Assembly: GCA_001822655.1 (NCBI GenBank) | Contig: MHRX01000047.1 | Coordinates: forward strand, 4,088-24,989 | Length of the DNA stretch: 20,902 nucleotides | Direction of reading: 5' to 3' | DNA from: Candidatus Taylorbacteria bacterium RIFCSPLOWO2_01_FULL_45_15b | GTDB lineage: Bacteria; Patescibacteriota; Minisyncoccia; Phycocordibacterales; 01-FULL-45-15b | Shown: in pieces, positions 1-7,717 of the stretch | Layout: every line of letters begins with the position of its first letter | Position numbering within the stretch: the first letter of the stretch is position 1 | Made by a program: the position numbers and the translations under genes | Notes under the pieces: model-generated | Database searches by the model: none | Told to the model about the DNA's origin: nothing | Seen by the model: only the letters and a program-made list of their open reading frames with translations

Positions 1-339
1 GTGAAGGAGTATCAAAATGCCGATGTATTTGTGTTCGCGAGTCATATGCAAACGTGGGGGATTGCTGTTTTTGAGGCGATGGCTTCAGGAACGCCTGTAG
101 TGCTTTGTCGAACTGCCGGAGCAAGTGAAGTGCTTGCTGACGGAGAAAATGTTTTGCTCTCTAATCCTGCCGAACCGGAAACTATTGCCCGTGCTGTTGA
201 GTTACTGGCAACAGACGAAAAAAAATACCTACGAATGAGCGAAGTAGGGAGTCGGTTCGTGAGGGAAGAAATCACTTGGAATAAGTACGCCGCTGGACTC
301 GCCGCTCTATTTGAGGAGGTGTCGGACAGGCGTAAATAA
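1..339 (+). CDS. GT4-family glycosyltransferase, C-terminal fragment (cut by window start)
   Basis: This is the C-terminal 112 codons of a retaining GT-B glycosyltransferase of the GT4 family, which binds the nucleotide-sugar donor through its C-terminal Rossmann-like half. The reading frame is open at base 1, so the GTG there is probably an internal codon. Visible family features are the stretch FEAMASGTPVV at residues 24-34, then AGASEVLADGEN, the usual donor-binding loop. The EX7E motif is altered: the second Glu is present (residue 25), but the position eight residues earlier is Gln, in HMQTWG. The closing EITWNKYA segment is typical of these enzymes. It closely resembles the C-terminus of the minus-strand GT4 gene at 6464-7717, so the two are paralogues. 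The sugar and acceptor cannot be read from the sequence. The family call is secure; the role, glycan chain assembly at the cytoplasmic face of the membrane, is inferred from neighbours. Confidence 0.85.
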   Translation: MKEYQNADVFVFASHMQTWGIAVFEAMASGTPVVLCRTAGASEVLADGENVLLSNPAEPETIARAVELLATDEKKYLRMSEVGSRFVREEITWNKYAAGLAALFEEVSDRRK

Positions 340-369
340 AGAGCTTCCATTTTTGAGTCGAGTGCGTAT

Positions 370-1545
370 ATGGTAGACTCGAGGGATATGTTGCCAATTG
401 AGCGGCTTAAATTCGCGTTTTACCTGGTCATTGCCTGTATTTATTTTCCTTTTATGGCGGTGAAAAAGCGGAGGCGAAATTATATTCTTCCCCACAATCC
501 GCGAATATTAGTCATTCCCATTTTGACTCGTATTGGAGACATGGTCTGTGCAACGCCTGTTTTTAGGTCAATAAAAGAAAGATTTCCCGCGGGGCATCTT
601 TCCGTAGCGTGCGGAAAAAAAATACTTGATGTAATCAGGAACAATCCCAGTATAGATGAAATTATTAATGTCAACGACCTGCCGTTCAAAGGTTTTTGGG
701 GGAGGGGCAGATTTTTTCTTTTTATCGGCAAAAAAAAATATGATGTCGTGATATCACTTTCCAATAATCCTTTCAACAATTTAGTCGCCGCTTTTGCCGT
801 GGCAGCAATTTCCATAAAAACAATACATCATCCAAGAACTCGGGGTGAAAAAGCGTCTGATTGGTTTAACAGAGTGCGCATCGAATACAAAGATGGAACA
901 CGGATTGCGGATCATTATAAAAAACTTCTAGCTCCACTCGGGATTCATAACTTTGAAAATATCAAGGAAGTTCAGCGAACATCTGCGGGCGATATTCGAG
1001 CAAAGCGGTTTATTGCCTCGGTATCTGGACAACGCGAAGGTTTTTTGGTCGGAATAAGTATTAGTGCGGGAAATTCTGTCAAGGAATGGGGAGATGAAAA
1101 ATTTTTGGAATTAGTGAGGGAGCTCAATCAAGTACAAGATATTAAAAGATTTCTTGTCATCGGGTCAGCGCGTGATAAGAATCGGGTCGAAGAATTTGTA
1201 AGGAAGGCGGGAGAAAGCTGTGTTCCGGTGGCTGACTTTAGGCTTGAAGATCTACCGTCTCTAGTTAGTGATCTCGATCTTTTTATTGCCGCTGATACCG
1301 GACTCATTCATATTGCCGACGCACTCAATGTTCCACTTATTGATATTGTTGGGCCTGTAGACCCTCATGAACAAGCTCCAATCGGGCCGAAAAGAATAGT
1401 CGTGGTGCCAGAACATAACGTCGCTCCCTCGGTTTTTGCGATGAAGCTTCAAGGTTCGTATGCCGAACAAAAAAAGGCGATCAATTCGACGATGGTAAGG
1501 CAGGTTCTGTCGGCTGCCCGCACGCTTCTCGATGAAAATATATGA
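370..1545 (+). CDS. GT9-family (heptosyltransferase-like) glycosyltransferase
   Basis: This is a 391-residue inverting GT-B enzyme of the GT9 family, known for ADP-heptose:LPS heptosyltransferases (WaaC/WaaF type). The N-terminal Rossmann domain has LVIPILTRIGDMVCATPVF, with the conserved Asp at residue 57. The C-terminal domain has GISISAGNSVKEW and the family signature AADTGLIHIADAL near residue 309, followed by a G-P-DP segment. The first 45 residues form a hydrophobic, basic leader (an FYLVIACIYFPF segment), longer than usual, suggesting peripheral membrane attachment. The gene starts 30 bases after the upstream GT4 stop and is probably co-transcribed with it. No good Shine-Dalgarno precedes the ATG; a second in-frame ATG at 388 is an alternative start. 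No heptose-pathway gene is present in the window, so the donor may not be ADP-heptose. Family confidence is high; the donor is unknown. Confidence 0.9.
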   Translation: MVDSRDMLPIERLKFAFYLVIACIYFPFMAVKKRRRNYILPHNPRILVIPILTRIGDMVCATPVFRSIKERFPAGHLSVACGKKILDVIRNNPSIDEIINVNDLPFKGFWGRGRFFLFIGKKKYDVVISLSNNPFNNLVAAFAVAAISIKTIHHPRTRGEKASDWFNRVRIEYKDGTRIADHYKKLLAPLGIHNFENIKEVQRTSAGDIRAKRFIASVSGQREGFLVGISISAGNSVKEWGDEKFLELVRELNQVQDIKRFLVIGSARDKNRVEEFVRKAGESCVPVADFRLEDLPSLVSDLDLFIAADTGLIHIADALNVPLIDIVGPVDPHEQAPIGPKRIVVVPEHNVAPSVFAMKLQGSYAEQKKAINSTMVRQVLSAARTLLDENI

Positions 1546-1804
1546 ATAAAGAAAAGCTGTAAAAAATTATTCAGTAATTTGCGCGATGCTAATTATTCAG
1601 ATAAGAATAAACTTTCCTCGATTGTAATTGATTTTAACTCCGACAGCGTACATAATAAAGATATGCATTTCAAACATTCTGGGATCACTGACTGAAAATC
1701 ATGAACAAGTGTAGCATGATTTGAGCATTCGATATTACGCGTGCTATGAAGAAAAAATTATCCAAAATATCTAACAATTTTTTTCGTATCTATATTCTAC
1801 CTTT
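1546..1804. other. Intergenic region, 259 bases, no gene seen
   Basis: This AT-rich spacer has no coding potential that I can support. It carries two exact copies of AATTATTCAG (1565-1574 and 1591-1600) and an 8-bp inverted repeat, AAATCATG at 1696-1703 and CATGATTT at 1715-1722, with an 11-base loop. There is no run of T after the hairpin, so it is not a convincing intrinsic terminator. The 3' end contains the probable -10 box for the next gene. Confidence 0.5.
1791..1796 (+). promoter_or_regulatory. Probable -10 box (TATATT) of a leaderless promoter
   Basis: TATATT matches the TATAAT consensus at five of six positions and ends eight bases before the ATG at 1805. A transcript would start at or next to the start codon, giving a leaderless mRNA. 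No good -35 box is seen at the expected distance. An alternative is TTGAGC (1721-1726) with TATGAA (1745-1750), 18 bases apart and preceded by TG. The call rests mainly on the same spacing at 7883, 13607 and 16959. Confidence 0.4.
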
Positions 1805-2764
1805 ATGAAAAGCGTCATCAAAAAAATTATTTCTCGCTCTGCACTCGCATACCATTCTTTACGGGCAAAAAAGATAATATGGTGGAGTGTTCTAAATCGA
1901 AGGGGCCGCAACCGTTTTAATAAATATCCGCCAACGCTCACTGAGATAGAAAAAAAATTGATTTCGGAAATAAATTCCCGAGGTATTGCGGTGAGTAATA
2001 TTTCAGCTCTTGGCCTGGAAAAGGAATTTAAAACGTTACAGGATTTTGTGCAAAAGAGATGGGTAGATGCGGATGTGAAGGTAAGATATGACTCACGGCA
2101 CGCGGCACTTCGGGATGGGAGGCTTGTCAGTAAGGATTTATTTCTTATCAATCTTTGGGAGGGTAAGTGCGTTCTTGACCTTACCCACCCCGCTATAGAG
2201 TTTTCGCTCTCACATCCTATCCTGAATGTCGTCAATTCCTATCTTCACTTATGGGCAAAATTCCGCGATTGGAGGCTTCAGGTTACGGTGCCGATGCCAG
2301 CAGGCGAGCGTGAATATGCTTCACAAAGATGGCATCGGGATCCCGAAGATCAGAAACTGGTAAAGGTGTTTCTTTATTTAAATGATGTTGACGAGGATGC
2401 CGGTCCGTTTACATACCTCGCTGAGTCTCATGAGGGTGGAAAATGGCGGCATCTCTTTCCTCAAAAACCTCCAAGCGGAAGTGCGGGTAATGATTCAGAT
2501 ATTCCGAAAGAGGATATAGTTGTTTTGACCGGTAAGGCGGGGACGGTTATCTTCTGTGACACGAGTGGACTTCATAGGGGTGGGTATGCTCGTAAAAATA
2601 ATCGTTTTATGTATACCAGCATCTTTACTACTCCCGCATCCGTTTGGCCAATCAATTTTGTATATCCACAGACGTTTAGGACCAATAATATTGAGCCGCG
2701 GATACATTGGGCAGTTTCAAATAATGCAAAGCAAAAAAAACCAAAACTTCATAAGCTTGGATAA
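1805..2764 (+). CDS. PhyH (phytanoyl-CoA dioxygenase) family protein, Fe(II)/2-oxoglutarate type
   Basis: This 319-residue protein resembles the phytanoyl-CoA dioxygenase family, non-haem iron enzymes that use 2-oxoglutarate and O2 to hydroxylate or otherwise oxidise a substrate. The metal-binding triad is visible: His177 and Asp179 in WHRDPED, and His257 in CDTSGLHRGG. Arg267, about ten residues later, is suitably placed to bind 2-oxoglutarate. The core between them (VKVFLYLNDVDEDAGPFTYL) is the usual beta-strand region. The N-terminal 45 residues are basic and lack family features. It is a clear paralogue of the minus-strand gene at 3933-4850, sharing WHRDPED, VKVFLY, GPFTYL, GGKWR and GKAGTVIFCDTSGLH. 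It converges with the methyltransferase ending at 2785. The substrate is unknown; position within a glycan locus suggests a sugar, lipid carrier or acyl group. Family and fold are well supported. Confidence 0.85.
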   Translation: MKSVIKKIISRSALAYHSLRAKKIIWWSVLNRRGRNRFNKYPPTLTEIEKKLISEINSRGIAVSNISALGLEKEFKTLQDFVQKRWVDADVKVRYDSRHAALRDGRLVSKDLFLINLWEGKCVLDLTHPAIEFSLSHPILNVVNSYLHLWAKFRDWRLQVTVPMPAGEREYASQRWHRDPEDQKLVKVFLYLNDVDEDAGPFTYLAESHEGGKWRHLFPQKPPSGSAGNDSDIPKEDIVVLTGKAGTVIFCDTSGLHRGGYARKNNRFMYTSIFTTPASVWPINFVYPQTFRTNNIEPRIHWAVSNNAKQKKPKLHKLG

Positions 2765-2784
2765 TATATTTTATACAATTCTAA

Positions 2785-3927
2785 CTATTTATAAAAAAGA
2801 TAAATTCTTTTTTTAAAATATATATTTAGCGGGAAATTTATAGGCCCGCTATTTCGCATTATAGTAATACTTCTCCATAATGGTCCTTGTAGAAAAATTT
2901 TTCTCTCAATCACACACATTATTTTTTTTAAGAAATACCGCATGCCTCTCAATAGGAATGTTTGGTTAGCTTTTTTTGTTGACCATAACAAATGGTATTT
3001 TTTGTTCGGGACTGTCTCGCCGAGCTTCAGTTCTTCTGCTATCTTTGCATGGACAGATTCACGTGTGATTGTATGAGAAGTGGGCTTTTTTCCATGTTCT
3101 GAGTGAAAATCAGTTTTTTCCGCGACAATAATCAGTTCGTGATTTTCTTCTGACAATGAATGGATTACAAAGCCCCGTTTTTCAAAGAGCGTAGAGAGGG
3201 ATTTCGCTGTGAATGAGTGCAAATGTGGGAGAAAAAAAAGGACATTGGCGACGGGTTCTTTGAAGAAGTTGGGCACACTTACCACAGCAATGCCACCTTG
3301 TCGTAAGAGATCGTTCATTCTATTGACGATTGAGCCAGGGTCTAAAATATGTTCAAACACATGCGCGCTATAAATCATGTCGAGCGGTTTTTTTTGTTCA
3401 AGAAGAAGCTGAATGGCGGGGCTTTCGAAACTGCCCTCGTAGACATTAATTTTTCGTTTTCTGGCAATTTCCTGCGCGCGGTAGTGAGAGTTTTCTATTC
3501 CGAAAGCATTTACATATCCTTCTCGAACCACCTCCGCGAGTACTCTTCCATGTCCAGTGCCGATCTCTAGAATTACCGCCTCATGGCTTAGCCCTACTGA
3601 CAAGATTTTTTTTGTTATCGCGCTTTTTTTATTCGTGAGGGGTTTTAAGGAAGTGTTCTTTTTCCCCGCTTCCCACGTTTCTGAGTAGAATTTATTAAGC
3701 CAAGAAGCGCTCGGCTTATCTTTATACGTGACGTGCATGCACGATGAGCACAGCCCAAGTCGTAGAGAACGGGTATCGTCAGAGTAACGAGCGAGGTCTT
3801 CAAGCCTGCACGAGCATACGGGGCACATTTCATTGCTCTGTATTTCCGTGGCCCCAGTCGCATTTACAATTTTCCACCCCGGAATATAGGGATTATCGAA
3901 GACCTCAAGTGTGCCCGGATGTCTCAC
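2785..3927 (-). CDS. Class I SAM-dependent methyltransferase with N-terminal Cys4 cluster
   Basis: This 380-residue protein has an N-terminal probable zinc site made of Cys35-X2-Cys38 and Cys60-X2-Cys63, followed by a class I methyltransferase domain. Motif I is EIGTGHGR at residues 121-128, followed by an acidic residue at the end of the next strand (FGIENS), and a later YSAHVFEHILDP segment typical of Methyltransf_11/23-like enzymes. Cys clusters in front of a SAM domain are known in sugar C-methyltransferases, but the spacing here is not diagnostic. The start is GTG at 3925-3927, five bases after the stop of the upstream dioxygenase; the next in-frame ATG (residue 34) would shorten the segment before the Cys cluster. 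No Shine-Dalgarno is seen. It is the last gene of a five-gene minus-strand operon. The C-terminal 60 residues are basic and not recognised. Methylation of a glycan or its precursor is inferred. Confidence 0.8.
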   Translation of the reverse strand: MRHPGTLEVFDNPYIPGWKIVNATGATEIQSNEMCPVCSCRLEDLARYSDDTRSLRLGLCSSCMHVTYKDKPSASWLNKFYSETWEAGKKNTSLKPLTNKKSAITKKILSVGLSHEAVILEIGTGHGRVLAEVVREGYVNAFGIENSHYRAQEIARKRKINVYEGSFESPAIQLLLEQKKPLDMIYSAHVFEHILDPGSIVNRMNDLLRQGGIAVVSVPNFFKEPVANVLFFLPHLHSFTAKSLSTLFEKRGFVIHSLSEENHELIIVAEKTDFHSEHGKKPTSHTITRESVHAKIAEELKLGETVPNKKYHLLWSTKKANQTFLLRGMRYFLKKIMCVIERKIFLQGPLWRSITIMRNSGPINFPLNIYFKKRIYLFYK

Positions 3928-3932
3928 TTTAA

Positions 3933-4850
3933 TTATTCACTAAGCGCATAACGTTGTGAAGGTAAGAGTGATTCGTATGTTGAAGACGGAAGAAACTTTA
4001 TACCAAGCGGCTCGAGAGATGCTTGAGAAGCGTATGTACTTATATAAATGTGCCTGGTCTTTGATTTGCAGTAGCCACCCTTGTGAAGTCCGCTCGTATC
4101 GCAAAAGATCACAGTGCCGGCTTTGCCTGTGCCGATAGATATGTCTGCGGGGTCTACCGCTTTTTCAACACCTCCCTTTGGAGCATACGAGCCCAAAGGG
4201 GGAATTTGCGGAAAAAGCCCGCGCCACTTACCTCCCAGTTGTGATTTTTTTAAATACGTGAAAGGTCCGGTCTCTGTATCAACATCGTTAAAATAAAGAA
4301 ATACCTTTACAATTTTTCGGTCTTCGGGATCTCTGTGCCACTGTTGTGAAGCGTGCTCGGGCGCATCGGGTGGTACCGGCATAGACGCCCACAATTTTAA
4401 TGACCGGAATTTTGCAAATAGTTCCATGTAACTATTTACGATAGCAAGTATCGAGGGATGTGTGCTGAAAGCGATAAGGGGATTATTTTTTTCCGCTACA
4501 GGCATATCCCAAAGCACGACATTATAATATTTGTCGCCCCGATGCTCCGGAGCGCTGCGCCGATTTTTTATTTCATCTTGAATCTTTGGATCGCCTAGTC
4601 GGATAGAGAAAGCTTTCTGCATTTCCAACCAAAGGTTTTCTCCCACAAGATCCGTAACTCGGACAGTCGCAATGCCATTTTGTTGGAGACCCCGAAGTAC
4701 TTGGCCCAAGAGCGGGCTAAGAGTGGGCTGATTTTTCTTGAATCGCATTCGTGGATCGTAGTTGATCAGTTTCCACACCGGTTCACTTGAACGTAAACGA
4801 TAAAATATTCGTCGAGCGCGTTCCCACTGTTTTTTGAGTTGTGCGTTCAT
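3933..4850 (-). CDS. PhyH-family dioxygenase, paralogue of the gene at 1805
   Basis: This 305-residue Fe(II)/2-oxoglutarate dioxygenase-like protein has the triad His172 and Asp174 (QQWHRDPED) and His256 (CDTSGLHKGG), with a following Arg in KTRHIY for the co-substrate. It aligns over most of its length with the plus-strand protein at 1805-2764: a poorly matched basic N-terminus, then PTLSP, FSTHPSILAIVNSY, VKVFLYFNDVDTETGPFTYL, GGKWRGLFPQ and GKAGTVIFCDTSGLH. All catalytic residues are kept in both copies, so both are probably active and may act on different substrates. It lies nine bases downstream of a third, more divergent member of the family and five bases upstream of the methyltransferase. 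No Shine-Dalgarno is visible before its ATG, so translation is probably coupled. The substrate is unknown. Confidence 0.85.
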   Translation of the reverse strand: MNAQLKKQWERARRIFYRLRSSEPVWKLINYDPRMRFKKNQPTLSPLLGQVLRGLQQNGIATVRVTDLVGENLWLEMQKAFSIRLGDPKIQDEIKNRRSAPEHRGDKYYNVVLWDMPVAEKNNPLIAFSTHPSILAIVNSYMELFAKFRSLKLWASMPVPPDAPEHASQQWHRDPEDRKIVKVFLYFNDVDTETGPFTYLKKSQLGGKWRGLFPQIPPLGSYAPKGGVEKAVDPADISIGTGKAGTVIFCDTSGLHKGGYCKSKTRHIYISTYASQASLEPLGIKFLPSSTYESLLPSQRYALSE

Positions 4851-4859
4851 TAAGAATAA

Positions 4860-5624
4860 TTATTTCTGCGTTTTTGTAAGTTCCTGATATTCTTTGTTGC
4901 GACTATGAGCTTGTGTCGCATAGACTATCAGAATTTTTCTGACCGGTTTTGAAGAGATCGAATTTTTATGGATACCGCTCGTGTCACAGAATACGATAGT
5001 ACCCGCATTCCCATACATCTGAAGAGACGACAGTTTCATATTCTCGTCTTTGATACGCACGCCTAAAGCTCCTTTATTTTTGAAATATTTTTTATACACG
5101 CCTCGTGAATGGCTCTTGGGGACGTAGCCGAGCTCACCGCCCGTACTTGCCCCAATATCATCAATATAGATAAATGCTCGAAAATACATGAAGTCACCCC
5201 TATCTCGGTGCCAGATATTCGACCCTTTCAGCTCATCCGTCGGTATGGTGACGGAAAGATGCGCCTCCGTAAGTACCGGGTCCATTCCCAGGTATTTCTC
5301 GGCAAGGGTTTTTAAAAAATCCGACTTTGCAAAGCGCATCATAGGGCCGTCTGGCGGGAGGTCGAATGCATATATCCATTCTTTCGCTTTTCCAGTTCCG
5401 ACCGGCACCTTATTTTCTATATGATGTTTATATCCGGGGTTCGCCGCGAGTATATTGTCCGATTCCTTACGGATCTCGTGTATGTCTGTTGACTCGACCG
5501 CGTATCCTTCTCGAAGCATTTTTTCATAAATAATTTCCGCTTCCGGGGAAAGAGACTTTTTCTTACGCAGATGATACTGGATCTTAGGGAGAGCGTTTTT
5601 CGCGTGCCAAATTAATTTATACAT
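4860..5624 (-). CDS. PhyH-like dioxygenase, divergent third member
   Basis: This 254-residue protein is shorter than its two neighbours in the family but keeps the same active-site pattern: His139 and Asp141 in IWHRDRGD, and His219 in FCDTSGIHKN, followed by an Arg in KPVRKIL. Hallmarks of the double-stranded beta-helix fold are present (FRAFIYIDDIGASTGGELGYVPKSH, GNAGTIVFCDTSG). It differs from the pair at 1805 and 3933 in the insert after the first metal motif and lacks the PFTYL-GGKW block, so it probably acts on another substrate. It starts 12 bases after the methyltransferase at 5637 and lies in the same minus-strand operon. Three dioxygenases of one superfamily in under 4 kb suggests successive oxidation steps on a glycan component or lipid. 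Function beyond the superfamily is unknown. Confidence 0.8.
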   Translation of the reverse strand: MYKLIWHAKNALPKIQYHLRKKKSLSPEAEIIYEKMLREGYAVESTDIHEIRKESDNILAANPGYKHHIENKVPVGTGKAKEWIYAFDLPPDGPMMRFAKSDFLKTLAEKYLGMDPVLTEAHLSVTIPTDELKGSNIWHRDRGDFMYFRAFIYIDDIGASTGGELGYVPKSHSRGVYKKYFKNKGALGVRIKDENMKLSSLQMYGNAGTIVFCDTSGIHKNSISSKPVRKILIVYATQAHSRNKEYQELTKTQK

Positions 5625-5636
5625 ATCGCGTTAAAT

Positions 5637-6467
5637 TTATTGTGAAAGCGAATCCCAGCCTTCTTTCTTTATGCAGGTTAAGAAGCCGGTATTGAATTCG
5701 TATTTCTGAAATGGGGGGATTTTGAATTCCAGAATATCCCATCCGTAATTCCTAACCATTTTATAGGAAGCCTTGAAATAATCAATATTGCCAAGATACA
5801 GAATTTTGAAAATATTTCCGCGTTGTGCTTCCAGAAACGGCTCGCTAAAAATACCGATTTTCGATGAAACTCGAGCGGCTTCTTTGAAAACGATACTGGA
5901 ATCAACGGGGAACTGCTCAATTACTGAATTTGAGAATACGGTCTCAAAACTTCGGTCGGCAAAGGGAAGATCTCGGGCGCTTCCCTGTACGATTTCTATT
6001 TTGCTCATTGCAAGCTTTCTAAGGATCTCTTTTTTTTCGATGCCGGTAATGAACGTGAGTGCGACAAGAGGCGGGTTTGCAATATTAGCTTTGGCTCGCT
6101 CGACTCCTTTTTCCGACAGCTCAATGCCGACGATTTTTTCTAGCGAGGGGCACAGTAGCGCGAGGGCGAGAAGATTCAACCCACGACCACATCCAAGTTC
6201 AAGCACCGAATGTACTTCAAAAGATCTAATTTTTTCTGAAAAAATATTGAGCAGGTCCTTTTTATACCCGATTCGGGGTTGGACAATTTCATTGCCGAAG
6301 TACCATGCCCTTTCTGTTTTGAAAAAAACATCATTCGTTGTTTTCTCGTATGCCTCTTCATATGCGTCGGCAACAAAAGCTTCTGTTCGTTCCACAAGAC
6401 GTCGCCGCAAGAACCTGCTTAGTGCACTTCGCGTAACGTAATAATAAAACAATAACTTTCTTTTCAT
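5637..6467 (-). CDS. Class I SAM-dependent methyltransferase
   Basis: This 276-residue protein has a single Methyltransf_11/25-type Rossmann domain. Motif I is LELGCGRG at residues 89-96, the second strand ends in IVGIELSEKG with Glu for the SAM ribose, and IVQGSARDLPFADRSFETVFSNSVIEQF supplies the usual motif II/III region. The first 80 residues are basic and helical, with ERAWYFGNEIVQPRIGYKKDLL before the SAM domain. It overlaps the upstream GT4 gene by four bases (ATGA), so the two are translationally coupled, which ties methylation to the glycosyltransferase step. The target could be a sugar hydroxyl, a carboxylate or a lipid carrier; the sequence does not say. No cysteine cluster is present, unlike the other methyltransferase in the operon. 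Confidence 0.85.
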   Translation of the reverse strand: MKRKLLFYYYVTRSALSRFLRRRLVERTEAFVADAYEEAYEKTTNDVFFKTERAWYFGNEIVQPRIGYKKDLLNIFSEKIRSFEVHSVLELGCGRGLNLLALALLCPSLEKIVGIELSEKGVERAKANIANPPLVALTFITGIEKKEILRKLAMSKIEIVQGSARDLPFADRSFETVFSNSVIEQFPVDSSIVFKEAARVSSKIGIFSEPFLEAQRGNIFKILYLGNIDYFKASYKMVRNYGWDILEFKIPPFQKYEFNTGFLTCIKKEGWDSLSQ

Positions 6468-7717
6468 ATATTTTGACGTTTTTCTTGCGTCTTTGTTTTC
6501 TCAATTTGTGAAATAATATTTTCGGCAAAATTATTCCAAGATATTTCGCTTTTGACAAATTCCGCGCCTTTTTTTCCTATATGAGAAAAAAGCGCTGGGT
6601 TATTTATTAGGGTCAAAATTCCTCGCGCGAGATCGTCGGGGTTTCGTGCTTCGACAAGCACCGCATTTTCTTGGTCTGTCAGAACTTCATGTGCCCCCGC
6701 TTCCTTAGAGACGATCGCCGGCATTCCGCATGCCATAGCTTCAAACACAACCAAACCCCAGCTTTGCATATGGTTCGGATATACGAAAATATCGTGGGAA
6801 TAGAAATTCTGAAGCAAAACCTCCTCACTAACTTTGCCTGGAAAAGAAACGTGGTTTTCCATGCCGAGCGAAATTGCCAGAGCTTTTAGTTCGTCATAAT
6901 AGTCGCGATACGAGCGGTAGCTGTTATTGTCTCCGGAAATCGTAAGAATAGCGTCAGTGCCTTTATCGCGGATGATTCTTAACGCACGGATCGCATCTTC
7001 AAAACGCCGATGGCGGAAGAATTGGGCGTGTGCCAAGAGTTTTATCTGGTTCTTCGGCAGGGGTGGCAGATGCTCACGAAAAGCGAAATGTCTCGCGTCG
7101 ACCCCGCTCCTATTTACTTCTGTCTCGCGATTAAGTCTTTTTTTAGCGAGATCGCGGGTGGTGTTGGAAAGAACAGAAATCTGGTCAATGGCGCTAAGAA
7201 ATATTTTCGTATCGAAAAAATCAATACAGCGATAAAAAAAAGATCTGATAGGCCTGCGTGCATATTTGGCTGTGTTGCTCTCACAATGACTGTAATGAAT
7301 AGTTACAAGATCATTCATTTGAAAGACCGCAGGAATATTCCTTATTCTTTTTTTGAAATAATATGCGGTAAGATATGCGGAACGAGTACTTTGGGGGAGG
7401 AGCGCATCCGTATCTCTCTCTATTAATGTGTGAAGCGCCCGCGCTTTTTTATGGTCATTGAAGTAGTGGGACAGTGTACTCATTCCGGGCAAAGGAATCG
7501 AGAAAAATTTCGGAGGTTTTAAGCGGAATCCTGAAGGAAGAGATATTACTCGAACTCCTTTGAGAAGGTCCTCGTAATAGCTTTCCCCCTTTTCGTAGCG
7601 GAAAGTATATACCACGGGTTCATGGCCCTTCAGTTTAAGCGCCTGAACAAGTTCAAGGGCGAGGCGGGGTCCGCCCCCGAGGAATTTCGATTGAGGTATG
7701 ATAACTGCCAGTTTCAT
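6464..7717 (-). CDS. GT4-family glycosyltransferase
   Basis: This is a full-length 417-residue GT-B glycosyltransferase of family GT4. The N-terminal domain starts MKLAVIIPQSKFLGGGPRLALELVQAL, the glycine-rich acceptor-side loop of the family. The C-terminal domain has LAHAQFFRHRRFEDAIRAL and FVYPNHMQSWGLVVFEAMACGMP. Glu326 is the second Glu of the EX7E motif; the first position (318) is Gln, as in the partial GT4 gene at 1-339. The match between the two extends through AGA-EVL-D-EN and the terminal EI[ST]WN, so they are paralogues. It is the first gene of the minus-strand operon running down to 2785, divergently transcribed from the flippase. The predicted protein is soluble or peripheral on the cytoplasmic membrane. 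Donor and acceptor are unknown. Confidence 0.9.
   Translation of the reverse strand: MKLAVIIPQSKFLGGGPRLALELVQALKLKGHEPVVYTFRYEKGESYYEDLLKGVRVISLPSGFRLKPPKFFSIPLPGMSTLSHYFNDHKKARALHTLIERDTDALLPQSTRSAYLTAYYFKKRIRNIPAVFQMNDLVTIHYSHCESNTAKYARRPIRSFFYRCIDFFDTKIFLSAIDQISVLSNTTRDLAKKRLNRETEVNRSGVDARHFAFREHLPPLPKNQIKLLAHAQFFRHRRFEDAIRALRIIRDKGTDAILTISGDNNSYRSYRDYYDELKALAISLGMENHVSFPGKVSEEVLLQNFYSHDIFVYPNHMQSWGLVVFEAMACGMPAIVSKEAGAHEVLTDQENAVLVEARNPDDLARGILTLINNPALFSHIGKKGAEFVKSEISWNNFAENIISQIEKTKTQEKRQNI

Noticed and set aside
1721..1750. TTGAGC-18-TATGAA with a TG extension as the promoter of the gene at 1805
   Set aside because: It is possible, but it would leave a leader of about 50 bases without a Shine-Dalgarno. 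The TATATT eight bases before the ATG fits the pattern seen at three other starts better.
2793..2813. Perfect 8-bp stem AAAAAAGA/TCTTTTTT with a 5-base loop at the convergent gene ends, a possible bidirectional terminator
   Set aside because: The stem is almost all A-T and would be unstable, and it lies inside the coding end of the minus-strand methyltransferase. It could assist termination, but the evidence is too weak to annotate.
5788..6441. A 217-codon plus-strand open frame
   Set aside because: It is antisense to the methyltransferase at 5637-6467, which has clear SAM motifs. The plus-strand product has no domain and a composition typical of a shadow frame.
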